NCBI GenBank assembly: GCA_037043015.1
Contig: CM073323.1
Location: 62,001 to 126,000, forward strand
DNA: 64,000 nucleotides
DNA from: Bryum argenteum
Lineage: Eukaryota > Streptophyta > Bryopsida > Bryales > Bryaceae
Direction: 5' to 3'
A model generated the notes under the pieces. The model ran no database searches, was not told where the DNA came from, and saw nothing but the letters and a program-made list of their open reading frames with translations. Shown here one piece after another: positions 35,462 to 47,815 of this stretch; positions within the stretch are counted from its first letter, which is position 1; each line of letters starts with the position of its first letter. A program made the translations under genes and the position numbers.

Positions 35462-38400
35462 ATGGCACGTGCTTTGTCTACCATTGATAATTTTCTAGAT
35501 GTCAATGTTGATAGTGTTGGATCAATGTGCATCCAATGTCCAAAATGTTTGGCATTTCGTTTTAAAAAAGAAAAAAATACCATTTGTTGTTACAATGGCA
35601 AAATTGCTAATGAACATGTTAATCACCCAATCGTCCATCCAATGCTCAATGAGCTTTATATGGGCACTACACCTAAATCTCGAGAGTTTATTAAATATAT
35701 TCGAAAGTATAATCAAGCTTTTGCATTTACGAGTATGAGAAGTAAGTTTCAATCTAGCCAAGTTGAAGGTAGAGGGGTATATACTTTTCGTGTAAACGGA
35801 GAATTATGCCACCACATTGGAAATTTACAACCCGATTTAGACCAAGGTGCTAAATTTGCACAAATTTATTTCTTGGATGATGGTTTACAAACGAATCGTC
35901 GTATGGAGATTTTTGATGATCTTCATCGTGATACTCTTAATAACATTCAAGAAGTTTTAGAATCCGTAAATGCATTAGTTCGAGGTTTTAAGTCTTCGCG
36001 TGATGTTCTTCAAAGGGGATCAAACATGGGACTTCGTATCTCCGGTGAAGTTCTTTCTGTGGAGAACATCCCCGTCGATATAATCGCCAAGTAGTTCCAG
36101 AAGTTGCTGCTATTGTTCTTGACGAACAGTACATGAATTTAGGTAGAGATATTATTCTTCACCAACATGGTGGAAATTTACTACGAATAAAAGAAATTCA
36201 CCCAGCGTACGATGCTTTATCCTATCCTTTGTTATTTCCAGAGGGACAATGTGGATGGTCACCAACTTTTAAAGCAAATACTGGAGTGACTTTAAAGTCA
36301 TATGTCCAATATTTGCTTCAAAAGCGACCGGAATCTAATGTACTACATAGGGCTGGTAGATTATTCCAGCAATATGTGGTAGATCAATATTTACGTGTAG
36401 AACATGAAAATTTGTTATTCATTAGACAACATCAAAATGAACTTCGTGCAGAATGCTATCAGGGGATTGTAGATGCTTTGCAGGAGACAATAGAGCACGC
36501 ATTGGGCGTCGCATTGTCTTACCCGCAACATTTATTGGCTCCCCTCGATACATGCAAAAACTTTTTCATGATAGTATGGTTTTGGTTAGAGTTTTAGGAA
36601 AACCCAATTTGTTTGTGACAATGACGTGTAATCCGACCTGGCCTGAGATTCTTAATGAGCTTGAACCAGGTCAAAGTCCTCCAGATCGTCCAGATGTTGT
36701 TGTACGTGTTTTTGAACTTAAATTAAAAACTTTGATGGATGAGATTACCAAGAAGAATGTCATGGGAGAGACAATTGCTTTTTGTTACACTATTGAGTTT
36801 CAAAAACGTGGTCTTCCTCATGCACACATTCTTCTTTGGTTAAAAGACAAGGTCAATGACTTTGTCACCTTATAGATAGAATAGTATGTCTTTGAGATTC
36901 CCGATTTAGATAGACAACTTCAATTGTATGCATGATTGCCAAACATATGATGCATGGACCTTGTGGTTTGGACAATCCCAATTGTCCATGCATGGAAGAC
37001 AATAGTAGATGTACAAAAACTATCCTATGCAAGTTCAAGATACTACCGAGGTAGATGGTGATGGTCATGTTTTATACCGTCGTCGAAACCAAGGTCGATA
37101 TGTCGAAAACGTGTACATGGACAAATCGTTCGCTTAGACAATCGATGGGTTGTACCATACAATCCATATTTGATAGGTCGATTTAATTGTCACATTAATG
37201 TGGAAATTTGTAGTTCGGTAAAAACAATCAAATACCTCCACAAGTATATTTTTAAAGGTCCGGATCGTGGTGTTGTAGAAACAGATGAAGTTGTTGATGA
37301 GATTAAAGATTTCTTGGAAGGTCGTTATGTGGGCGCCTGGGAAGCATGTTGGAGACTTTTTGGTTTTGAAACTAACAATAAGAGTCATAGTATTTGTCGT
37401 TTACCCGTTCACCTTCCTGGTCAACAATATGTTACTTTTGAGGAGGCAACATCTTTGCAAACGGTGATTGATCAAAATCTTTGAGACTAAACTCACTAAG
37501 TTTTTGAGCTCAATCGCCACATTCGTGCCTTGATTGCTTCTGGCAATCAAGGCAATCATATGCTTCTTCGTTACATGGATCTTCCACTCCATTACAAGTG
37601 GGATGTGAAGAAAAACATGTGGGAAAGAAGACTACGTAATATTAAAGTTTTTGGTAGAATAAATATGGTTCCCATGGGTACCGAAGTATTTTACTTACGT
37701 TTGTTGTTGACTCATGTTGAGGCACCAACTTCATTTGATGACCTACTTTGTTTTAATGGTATGGTGCATTTAACGTACAAAGCGGCTTGTATTGCAAGAG
37801 GACTTTTACATGATGATATTGAGTGGGAAAATTGTCTACAAGAGGCAACTCTCATTGCGTTGCCTAAGCAAATTCGGCGGTTGTTTGCAACACTTCTTGT
37901 GTTTGGACAACCACTAGATCCTCTTAGTTTATTAAGGAGTCATCTTGATGCTATGTCTGATGATTGGCGCAATGATCAAAATCGCTATTGCAAAGCGATT
38001 TTGTCCATTGAAGAATATTTGTCATCATCAGATAAACATCTTACAGATTTTTTTAATATCGAAGAATTGAATGAGTTTGGTTATCCAAACATTGTTGATG
38101 TTGGTAGTGATACCAATGACAATATTGATTTTGATAACCAAAACATTACTTTTCTAGAAGAGGATGTAGGTAGACTCAACGAAGAACAAAACATTGTTTT
38201 TAATGCAGTGACCTCTGCTGTTTTAAATTCTGATTCTTCAAATAGGCTTTTCTTTTTAGATGGTCCTGGTGGTACAGGTAAGACTTTTTTGTATAACACC
38301 ATATTAGGTTATCTTCGTGGTCGTAATGTCAAGTGTATGGCAATGGCAACAAGTGGAATTGCCGCATGCCTTTTGAATGAAGGGCGAACCGGCACATTCA

Positions 38401-39511
38401 TCTCTTGCTATTCCTTTACAGTTGCACGATGCATCAATTTGCAACATTAGTGCCCAATCTACATTAGGTCAAAGCTTACGTGAAGTACAATTGATTGTAC
38501 TTGATGAAGCTTGTGCTGGACATCGTTTTATGTATGAAGCTATAGATAGATCTTTGCGAGATATACGCGGTTTTGACAAATCAAATGGCGGTGTTGTAGT
38601 TTTATATGGTGGTGATTTTCGCCAAACTTTGCCCGTAGTTATGCGTGGAGGTCGCAAGCAAACTGAGGCTTGCTTGCGACATTCATATTTATTTCCACCG
38701 ATGCAACATTTTCATCGACCACTAACATGCGTTTGCAAAGTCAACCGGACTTTCAACGATTTTTGCTAGATATTGGTGAAGGCAAAACCGGTCCAAAGGT
38801 AGATTTACCGCGAATTAGTTGCTCCCGGAAATTCTTTAGATGGTCTCATTGATGCTATTTTTGATGATCCGGTTGATTTTTCCGAACGTGTCATTTTGGT
38901 CATTCAAATGATGATGCTCAAGAAATCAACCGAAAAATTACCGATCGTTTACCCGGTGATGTGCATCAATGTTTTAGTGCTGACTTTGTTCACGAGAATG
39001 ATGAACATGCTCATCATTATCCCGTAGAGTTTTTGAATTCTTTACAATTGAGCGGTTTGCCTCCTCACCAATTAGATCTTAAATGTGGTCAATATTTGAT
39101 GTTGCTAAGGAACTTGAATCCGGCAAAAGGTTTGTGCAATGGTAGTCGTTTGCGTCTTTTGCAAGTGTCTTCCAAAGTGTGTTGTTGTGCAAAATTGTAG
39201 AAGGACGCTATCGTAGCCAAGAGGTGTTGATTCCTAGAATCACCCATCATTGCAATGATAGCCGCTTGCCATTCACACTTTGCCGGAAACAATTTCCTCA
39301 CATCGGTGCTTTTGCCATGACAATTAACAAATCGCAGGGCCAATCATATGATTGAGTCGGCATTTATCTTCGTAATGAAGTATTTAGCCATGGTCAATTA
39401 TATGTGGCATTGTCTCGTGGTAGACATCCTGCAAACATTAAGGTTGCCAATGACAACAATGAAGCCGTGAGAACGGTGAAAAATGTTGTTTATCATGAGG
39501 TTTTTACATGA
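35462..39511 (+). pseudogene. Helitron Rep/helicase (RepHel), decayed
   Basis: Rep nicks and joins DNA at the element ends; the PIF1-type helicase unwinds it. Order of parts: Helitron N-terminal domain (35462-36600, starting MARALSTIDNF), Rep with FVTMTCNPTWPEI and the two-His motif QKRGLPHAHILLWL (about 36610-36845), linker (37170-38100), helicase with Walker A FFLDGPGGTGKTF (about 38246), Walker B-region VLDEACAGHRFMYEAIDRSL, VVLYGGDFRQTLPVV, and TINKSQGQSYD (about 39325) with LYVALSRGRH. The frame is broken at about six or more points: frame changes near 36100, 36550, 38430 and after 38770, in-frame stops near 36873 and 37482, and another after QSYD. It is inactive. Confidence 0.85.
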
Positions 39512-40502
39512 CATTGTCATGTATAATATATAATAATTCCTCTAAATTTTTACACCTGAAACAAGTGGATGGAAAAGTTAAGAATTTGTTTCAAACTCTG
39601 CATGTTTAGGGTTCATGCACGCTTCGGCGACGTCCCCTTCCATCCAATTGTATTCTTTTGGTGTTTATCATTATCATGTTATTGTTTCAAATGAGACATC
39701 TTACAAGTTGTGTAAATGAAGATTGTTATACATAACCGGTCAAGAACCACAATTGACATGTAACACACAAAAACCATGCATAAAAACAAATGTGATGAAC
39801 ATATTCTCAAGCCTTCAAAGTTTAGACTCTAAATTCTTCTTTTTGAAGACACTATAAAATGTCGATTTTTGAAAAAATTTGTCACAATCTTTTTTCTATC
39901 CTACAAGATGAAAATGTACCTAATAAGTTCAAATCCGAAGTCGGAATTCAAAAAAAATATGTATTTTGGGAGATAATAACTCACTGTCAAATTAATTCTG
40001 CTCAAAATACAGTTTCATCCACACTGGATGAAAATATATGCGATAGATGAAAAATCGCGAAGGTGTGACAAATCTCACAGTGGATGAAAAATTGCACAGT
40101 GGATGAAAATCGACGCATTGAATGGAAAAAATGTTGGGGATGCAATGGATGAAAATAGGTTATGGATGAAAGTTGTTGCAACCTTCGCTCCCCACTTCAA
40201 TTCTTTTACCACTCACATTTTGCTCAAAAATGATCGAAATGAAGGGCCGTTTGTTGCATCATACTTGAAAATGTTAAAATTTTGTTTGAGGAATGTCTGC
40301 TTCGGTCATAATGCATTCTTTTGGTGTTCAATTATATTGTCTCCCTTCAAGCAATGTATCATTCAATTGAAAAAGGTTATACTTTTGATTTTACAATTCA
40401 ATGAATGTATATTTTCCAATGCAAACATTCTTTTGTTACCTTCCTTACTTTTTTACTTTCCTTTTGTGTAATATAAAAACCACATTAAAATGGTTGGACT
40501 AA
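39512..40502. other. Helitron 3' region, non-coding
   Basis: Between the RepHel stop and the terminal hairpin. It has several GTGGATGAAAA-like phrases (40010-40170). No gene supported. Confidence 0.4.
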
Positions 40503-40644
40503 TGCGTTGCAACGCAAGCGCCAACCGCTAGTATTCTCTTAAGAGAATAAGAATTGATGTTGCATTACTACCAATTATTTATACAATTGATTGTGGTAAT
40601 TGATTGTGGTGAAAGCTCTCAGAAATGAATAACGTATGGACGAA

Positions 40645-40655
40645 CCATTTGCGTA
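40645..40655. repeat. Left target-site duplication of element 2
   Basis: CCATTTGCGTA directly before the left end of element 2; the same 11 bases lie at 54909-54919 directly after its right end. MULEs usually make duplications of 8-11 bp. Confidence 0.9.
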
Positions 40656-40667
40656 GGACGTTGCTAC

Positions 40668-40712
40668 CGTGTGAGCGTTGAGCGGTGAGCGGTGAGCGGT
40701 GAGCGGTAAGAT
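40668..40712. repeat. Left terminal inverted repeat with TGAGCGG array, element 2
   Basis: GTGTGAGCGTTGAGCGG followed by three further TGAGCGG units and TAAG. Its inverted partner is at about 54841-54897. Confidence 0.9.
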
Positions 40713-41599
40713 TTAGAATTTTTAGGGCTGAGTTTGTATTTTTAGTAAAAATATTTCTAAAAATAGTTATTTTTTATAAAAAGAGAATAATTTTCGAATA
40801 TTCTTGGGACTATTCGAATATTCTAGACTTATCACCGTGGATTTAATGACCCAAACCCGTGGAAATAAGGCTTAAATTCCTTGAATTTGTGAGACTTGAG
40901 CTACAAAACTCGACAGTAAATCACAATTTTTTAAATGTGAAGAGGTTTTTAAGGTAATATTTCTAAGTGAATAGTACTCCGAGTTAGACAAATTGGCAAG
41001 GTTTGCTGTACATGTAGATACTAATATAATAATTTATAATAAGTTGAGAAAAAATATCACATATAGTGTGGAGCACCCAATCATAAGACTAACATATAGC
41101 GTATGTAGATGAGGAGATATAAGGCATTCTAATCTATAGCATGGTCTAGGATTCCTCCCTCCGAAATCTTCTTCACCTCGTTGAAACTAAGAGTGGCCGC
41201 GTGGATGAAGAGATCGGATCCGGATCAAATTTGCAAACCAATACCGTGATGAAGTATAGGTGCTTGCACGGTCGATATGGATCTCTCCGTCCTAACGAAG
41301 AAATTGTTTTCTTGAACACCGGCATGAGCAATCCGGGAATTTACTAATTGAAAGTCTATAAACCGCATCCGAATCGGACTCCAAATCTATGATACACCCA
41401 AAACCAGTGTCATGGGATCATGGTCACCCTCGTAATTTTGGCCTGCATTGACGCGGCGACTCAATATTCTTCATGTGCTTTGAAGTCATAGCTGGAATGC
41501 GTTTCATGTTCTTCGATCTTCTGACCTAGGGAACACGTCCGCTTCTCCGGATCGGAATATGGGACAAGTCTCTTGGTGGGGCAAGATTATTGAAAGTGC
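40713..41599. other. Subterminal region, element 2
   Basis: AT-rich near the end, with no independent gene. The part nearest the transposase (41150-41600) may hold its last, badly decayed coding sequence and 3' end. Confidence 0.35.
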
Positions 41600-44500
41600 G
41601 GTTCGTAGGAAGTCGTTTCTTTTTGTGGTAGTCGAAAGCCCGCATTCTCCAACGCCTCCATCTCATCACGTGTAAGGTTAGTCCCTATCTTTACAGCCAT
41701 ATTGAAGGAATAGGGGTCTGCATCCGGCTTAGAGAGAATGGTTCAATCCACTTGCGACGATGACCCTTTCACACACCTCTCAATATCATCTCGCACAAAA
41801 AAGAACTCGATCAATTTTTCTTGGCCCCTCTTGAGGCGTTGCCATACTCCGGTGTAAGTTGGAGCTACGGTCGCCTTCCCTTTCGAATAATTCGTGAGTC
41901 ACATCTTTTTTTACTCTTTCGCATGATACCCCAACATGCCTTGGCGAAATTCTCCTCAAACGGGCAATGTGCCACGACCTCTCGTCTACTTTAGTCTCCC
42001 CGAATAGTCACACGTTCAATACTAGGTCCAAAGCAAAGTGGATGGTATTGTCCGTAACTCTTCAACTTCATCCTCCTCATGGATAGTACTCGATTTTCAA
42101 GACAAGCTCGGGTAACCCTTCTTCCACCCGAGGACGTGAGTAGCTCAAGGTGTCGGTGTCCGTGCGTTTCATCATCGGCTCAATCGGAACATCGCCCTTA
42201 CGTTTCTTGGATCCGAACCTCGGCCCCCTCAAGGTGGGCGTCTCGGTACAAATCTTTTCCGCTCCCGGATAGTCGAAATCGCTTTGTGAGGCCTGATGGA
42301 TCGCCGGTTCGTTGAGCTTTATGGGCAAGACGAAGTAAGAGTTCTTCGGATGTTGGTCCACTACCACCCTTGCCACCTCCGTTGAAGTCGTGGTAACCCA
42401 CAACTTGGAGGAAAGCACGAACATGATCATCAACAGCTGCAACGTACAAGTCCCCACCCTTGTTGCCGGACGCTTGCAACCATTTGTTATGGATAGATTC
42501 CGCAAGGTTACATGAAGGCATCTCCGCCAACTCCTCTGCTGAATATTTATTTTCCTGCAAGGTGCAAAGACAAATGACTTAGTAACAAAAAAAGTTGATC
42601 ACAATATCCATGGCGAGTTAGACTTGCGTCACAGCAAGTCTGATCTAAAATTGATTATTATTATTTTTTTAAATGATTAATATTGATAAAGATTAAGAAA
42701 GCAGAATATTCTATACTAAAAAAGTAAATATATTTTACAGAATTATTAGACATCAATTCACGTGTATATAATAGCTACAGTAATTGTGGACTCACCAATT
42801 CCATGAAGCCACCCCACTGCCTATATCGGAAATGCCAGAATGCAAGCCAGTGTTCGAGGTGACTTAATCCAACTTCGGAGGTGGCTTGCGCCGACGCCCA
42901 CCACGCTCGGATCGCCCAGTATCTTGTCTCCGCCTCAGCCATGGTGCGTGCATCTTTGTATTGCTTACAAAGATGTCGATGTTGATCCTGCAACTCGTGT
43001 ACGATGTACTGTTTGGTGTGTTTCTCTAGGGATTGCGTCCAATGGAAGTAGCAAGTCCGCTCGTGGCCTTCCATGGGCACTTTAGGGTCTCCGGAGCCAT
43101 AAATGATCCGCACAGCGTTCCAGTTGGCCTGCGCACTGTCGGCCATGAACCCTTGAAACTGCGGCGCTTCCACTCCGTTCCTGCCCATGACGTGGTTAAG
43201 ATTCTTCCAGAAGACGATTTGAGCATCCCCGTCTTCAGACTGGAAATCACAGCATGCAATAGTTAGAATGCGGCAGATTTTTGAGTCATAAACGTGGCAT
43301 GCCATGGTCGTCCAGTTTTTGACACGCTTGACGTGGTCGAACATCATCCAAGCATGTGACAAGTCGCCCCCGGGCTGCATACGACGAACAAGGTCAACAC
43401 CGCTTCCGGGGCCGACCTCGGACATCTTGAAAATGAACACTTTGTCACTTTCATCTCTTTGGCCCGGGAACTGGTTACGTTGGATGTAAGCCCAGTTGCT
43501 GAGGCCTCGAAGTTTGGTGATCCCATCAAGAACACCGTATCTGCGCAAGTGCTTAAAAGTGGTAATACGATTCCTGACGCTGGGAGAGTTCAGCTCTTTA
43601 CACTGATCGAAGATAGGTTCTAGCTCCTGGAGGGTGAGCTTAGAGGTTACAGGGTCACCTTCTTCACGGAGAAGTAAGTTTCCGAGTAAGTCCTTGCTAG
43701 CCTCCATGACTATTTTGGATGTGGTAGCTTGTGGGTTACGTTCTACGTGCTCCTCTATTAACTCATCAATCATTTTACGTGCACATCTGTAGTCTCCGAC
43801 TTTAACAGGATGTTCGTGCGTACCGATATGCACACATGCCCTCTCTTGACTCTCTTCTCCGAATACGTAGAAAATTTTAGCAGGGCATAAAGCAACACAA
43901 ATGGGAGGTTCTTTGCAGATCTTACAGACCAGTGATGACGAAGGAGGAGGCGCTTGGCCGACCGAGAAGGGGTCCTTGGTAAAGCCCTCGAACTCCACCT
44001 CATTAACTTGTGATCTACGGTCAGGTCTTAGCAAGAATCCGCACTTGCCATTGTGGCATTGAAGATGACCTACACAGTTAGAGTAGCGGAAAGACAAACC
44101 GAGGTTGTTACTGATGTTAGTAGTCATTGTCCTGGTCCACACATGGCCGTCGTATCTTTTGTCCATCCCTTCCATAGATTTGGCTACCTTGGCAGCAGTA
44201 GTTGGTAGAATAGGAGGGAGAATGTAGAGGACATCACCATTGAAAGTGTGAGGCAGGAAAGAGACGCTATGAGTTCGGATGGAATGGAAATCTATTTTTT
44301 TGAGTATAGTTTTGTTGCGAGACATACTACCTAGTCTACGGAGCGAGGAAAGAATGTTTTTGGGTTTTACGAATTTGGACGCGGGAAGAGAAACGGGGGT
44401 GGTTCTAAGACTGTGTTCAGAACCTGAGGATGGAAGAGGCAGATTCGATGATATTCGACGGGACTTGATGGACGATTTTCTTTCATCTTCAGATGAATCC

Positions 44501-44919
44501 GAAATATCGATTCGAACTTGGAGTCCGGGTTCGACTTTGACACGAGCAAGAACTGGTACGACAGTGGAGATGGTAGAAGAACTACGGGGAGTGAGGAGGA
44601 CGGTGGAGGCGTTCATGACGGACTCTGTCAAACCATAGAGTCGATACTGACCGGGCTGTAGCTTATACATTTTAGAGTGACTCTCTAGGTCGACTGGTTC
44701 GACAAGGACGGAGTACTGGACAAGCCTAGTGTTTGGATCCAAGACATGTTTCTCTAACCACAGAGAGGACTCATCAAACCCAAAACGAATTGCTAGCCAA
44801 GACGGAGTGACTTCAGCCACTCCATCCACCCCCGGAGGAATGCAGATAGGGGGACTTAAGTCTTCAGACCTAATGGCAATGATGTCTGCAGCGGGAGGCA
44901 AGGCAGCGGAGGAAGCCAT
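41600..44919 (-). pseudogene. MULE-like transposase, element 2 copy
   Basis: Same family as the element 1 transposase. Start at the ATG at 44919 (MASSAALPPAAD). Exon 1 is 44919-42796, about 708 residues with no internal stop. It has a Ser-rich leader, zinc region CVGHLQCHNGKCGF with CKICKEPPIC and a WRKY/GCM1-like HIGTHEHPV (rough residues 280-375), then the DDE core with MFDHVKR, GFMADSAQANWNAVR and CYFHWTQSLEKHTKQY, ending FWHFRYRQWGGFMELV. After a GTGAG donor, exon 2 starts at 42554 (AEMPSCNLAESIHNKWLQ). Exon 2 is damaged: the frame changes near 42250 and decays further left, where NLTRDEMEALENAGFRLPQ still matches element 1 (NLTTREILTLEDAGFQLQQ). The long intact first exon suggests fairly recent activity. 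Confidence 0.82.
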
Positions 44920-45471
44920 GTGGTACGGGGGCGACGAAGACAACATCAACAAGTGCGCAATGAAAGAGAGTCTGAGGTGCGTTTCGAATGTTCAAATACA
45001 ACAAATTGCTGTAGAATGTTTGCATACGTATTGAATACTTATTAAACGTAATTTCTTAAAGAAGACGTACATATACCCGATACTCTGATTCGTGAGCATG
45101 ATGAATTGAAAGCACATTACCTATAATACTTAAATTAGCTGAACTGACATTATTGCATTAAATACTGACGATTAAAAATATTAGATTCGTTGATATATTA
45201 AGTAGGTGTAGAAGGTAAATTGACGGCCGCAGTCATTGTCAGAGATATAGTTGGATAATAGATGCATTCAGTAGTTAGCTTAGTAGGGGTTGTCAGACAC
45301 GGTGAAAGCATGATGTTAGGGAATACGCGATGACTGATTAGGGTTTCTTAGCCGCATAGTGGAACTTATATAATGGAGTTCACACTCATAGATCGACCTC
45401 TTCAATTGCAGCGAGAAAGCTTGGGCTTGTTAAGTGCAACGTGACAGAAGTTATTTCATTGCAAGCAAAGA
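44920..45471 (+). promoter_or_regulatory. Divergent promoter region, element 2, with TATA box
   Basis: Spacer between transposase and small basic ORF. TATATAAT at 45367-45374, in the context GGAACTTATATAATGG, is a good plus-strand TATA box about 100 bp before the basic ORF. The minus-strand promoter is not obvious. Confidence 0.5.
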
Positions 45472-45846
45472 TGGGACGAGACCGCTAGCGGTAGTGAGAG
45501 AGAGAAAAGGAAATGGGTCGAGAGGAAGAAGAAGCGGAGGGGTGGCACGAAGTTCACTAACTCTAAAGCACTGAGACGTAGTGCTTTGCGGAAGCGCGAT
45601 GAGATAAGCTGTACTAGCGAAGATCAAGAGCCTGATGGGTACGATATCTTGATCGACGATGATGTGCTACCGCCATTTAGGCGGATTATTAAGATGCGAT
45701 CGTTGAATCTCGGCAGTGTCCCGGAGAGTCTCCCGACGGACGAAGGCCAAGAAGAGCCGGAGGAAGGGCGTACAAGCGAAATAGGACGTCTTTCGAGATT
45801 GATTGCGTGGATGGCGATGACCAGGTGGTGTAGACTCTACATATGA
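45472..45846 (+). CDS. Small basic protein of the element, copy 2
   Basis: Open frame with a basic start (KRKWVERKKKRRGGTKFTNS), then SKALRRSALRKRDE, then an acidic middle (DQEPDGYDILIDDDVLPPF) and a tail ending WCRLYI before TGA. The basic patch and its place beside the transposase match the 4004-4267 ORF of element 1. There is no ATG in this frame before the basic patch; the first in-frame ATG is at 45652, with a GCG codon at 45586, so a spliced upstream start or a broken start is likely. Function unknown. Confidence 0.4.
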   Translation, partial: WDETASGSEREKRKWVERKKKRRGGTKFTNSKALRRSALRKRDEISCTSEDQEPDGYDILIDDDVLPPFRRIIKMRSLNLGSVPESLPTDEGQEEPEEGRTSEIGRLSRLIAWMAMTRWCRLYI

Positions 45847-46018
45847 GGTAATGAAGTTACGTATGTTATCAACTTGTGGATAATCGTGAATAATAAACTA
45901 GACTCAAATATGTATATGGTTTAATATAAACATGTGATGACTTGAGGGCGTAGAGGATCGGAAGAGGAAGACAATCTATCCGGAGATCAAACAAAGGTGT
46001 TTGAGGAGATAAGAGTCA

Positions 46019-46207
46019 ATGATTCGTGACGAGAGAGCGAAGCCTCTTCTCATCGTGAAACACATTATGATACAACTGATGGATTTGACACAAGTGCGAA
46101 AAGAATTAGAGGAGGTACATGAGAAACCTTACTTCTTGGTTTATTGGGAGGACTTAGGGTTGATTAAGTATACAATCAACGAGAGTTCATTATTCGGTTC
46201 GATGTAG
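46019..46207 (+). CDS. Short ORF after the basic protein, element 2
   Basis: A 62-residue frame (start MIRDERAKPLLIVKH, end FGSM) ending in TAG. It could be the last exon of the preceding small gene or chance. No family recognised. Confidence 0.25.
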   Translation: MIRDERAKPLLIVKHIMIQLMDLTQVRKELEEVHEKPYFLVYWEDLGLIKYTINESSLFGSM

Positions 46208-46439
46208 TATGCATTTTTGCTATGATATACTTTGAAGATATTTGTGCACTCAAGACAAGGTCGATATTTTGTACTTGCGGGTGCTTGTATCTATAGGTCC
46301 CGATTCGTACATGAGGGTACTTAGTTTGTACTTCCGAAGAATATGACTCACTGCGAATAATATTGATGTTCTTTCCACTTTATGCCTATACTTACGCCCG
46401 TGTAAAAAAAATGAGTGATATCTCATGTGAATATGTAGC

Positions 46440-47215
46440 ACAATTTTTACGAACCGGGTAGGTACGGATGAGTAAGATCGGGTGGGGTGCGGTCGGCTCG
46501 GGTAGGGTCGGTGTTCAAACCGAGTATTGGGAGGGTAATGACCGGGTAGGCCCACTTATTATGACCGGGAAGGCCCATTTGTTATGACCGGGTAGGCCCA
46601 CCGTTATGACCGGGTAAGGTCGGTGTATGTGCAAAGTACCGGGAAGGACCGGGAGTGCGTACCATGTCTGCCGGCGAGGGCCGTGGTTAGGACCGGGTAG
46701 AGCCGAACTAAGTACCCGTTCACCGGCAAGACCGTAAGTAAGTAGCAAGAACCGGGTTGGGCGGGGGTAAGGTCGGGGTAGGTCCGGGTAAGTACCATGG
46801 TACCGGGGCGGGGACCGAAGTAAATAGCAAGTACCGGGTTGGGCCAGGGTAATGACCGGGTAGGGCCGTGGTAAGTATCGTAGTGCAGACAGGACCAAGG
46901 TATATACCATGTACCGGGTAGGCGGAGTTAGGACCGATAAGATCCGGGAAAGTGCGGGGTAGCGGGCAAGACCAAGGTATGTAACAAGTTCCGGGTAGGC
47001 GGGTCCGGACCGGCAAGGACCGGGTATGTGCCGGGTGCGGGTAGGACCAAGGTAGGTTCGATGTACGTGGTAGGCGGAGTTCGGACCGGTAAGGGCACAG
47101 TTAATCGCCAGGTATACGGAAAGGCGGGGTTAGGACCGGTGAGGGCCGGGATGCGCGCCGAGGGAACCGCGGGGACCATGGTAGCTACGGGATACGGGTA
47201 GGACCGGGTGTCAAT
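46440..47215. repeat. GACCGGGTAGG minisatellite, element 2
   Basis: About 775 bp of degenerate tandem repeats built on GACCGGGTAGG/GGTAAG, with a period near 26-30 bp at the left (TTATGACCGGGTAGGCCCA) and more variable to the right. Short minus-strand frames rich in Tyr-Pro-Gly here are products of the repeat, not genes. Confidence 0.85.
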
Positions 47216-47815
47216 AGGGAATCTCGCCGGACCGGTGGAGAAGGTGCCCCGATGGCAGTCCGCATTATTGGCTGTCGCGCATCGATCGTATCAGCAGTCC
47301 GCATTGAAGCCAGTTCCCCGTCCGCAGCCGCCGTAGGAACGGCATTGGTCGCATTATCTTCACTTCCATCGGCGCGCTGCATTCTAGCTTCTAAGAGATC
47401 CATCGGAATCAAGTGGCACACCATCGTGCGCAACCCATTTACTGATGCGTTGTGGAGGCGATCCCTTCGGGGACGACGTTCGTGAATCTGGCCAGAGAAT
47501 GGTCTCTCTGCCGCACTGGCGATGTTTCCAAAGGAGGATACGACAATCGGCATTCAATAATCCTAGCTGTTGATTCCTGATCTCTGTCGCCTTGCTCAGT
47601 GGGTAGTTGGAAGCGTGACATATTTAGAATTGATGAGGAATCTACGCTGACAAAAGCAGAATCGCTATGGCTGTTAGTGCTGAAAGCAGAATGCCGAACT
47701 CACTGGAGAAATTGATGAATTTTTCCACACACTCGATTTTAGGACCGTTGTTGGTTTACTTGTGTGTTTTTCGAATTGAAGGAGAGAGGTCTTGAGTTCG
47801 AGAGAGGAAGGAAAA

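Larger units (their letters stand above)
34265..40531 (+). mobile_element. Helitron, about 6.3 kb, with recognisable 3' terminus
   Basis: Rolling-circle transposon. The 3' end is good: a 14-bp perfect palindrome (TGCGTTGCAACGCA, 40503-40516), then eleven bases, then CTAG (40528-40531) followed by T, matching the hairpin plus CTRR rule. The proposed 5' end is TCATACTACTAAAATC at 34265, preceded by A, which fits insertion between A and T and resembles plant Helitron starts. It encloses the RepHel remnant at 35462-39511, transcribed toward the 3' end as expected. The 5' end is less certain than the 3' end. Confidence 0.7.

Noticed and set aside
46515-47179. Minus-strand Tyr/Pro-rich frames
   Set aside because: Products of the GACCGGGTAGG minisatellite.
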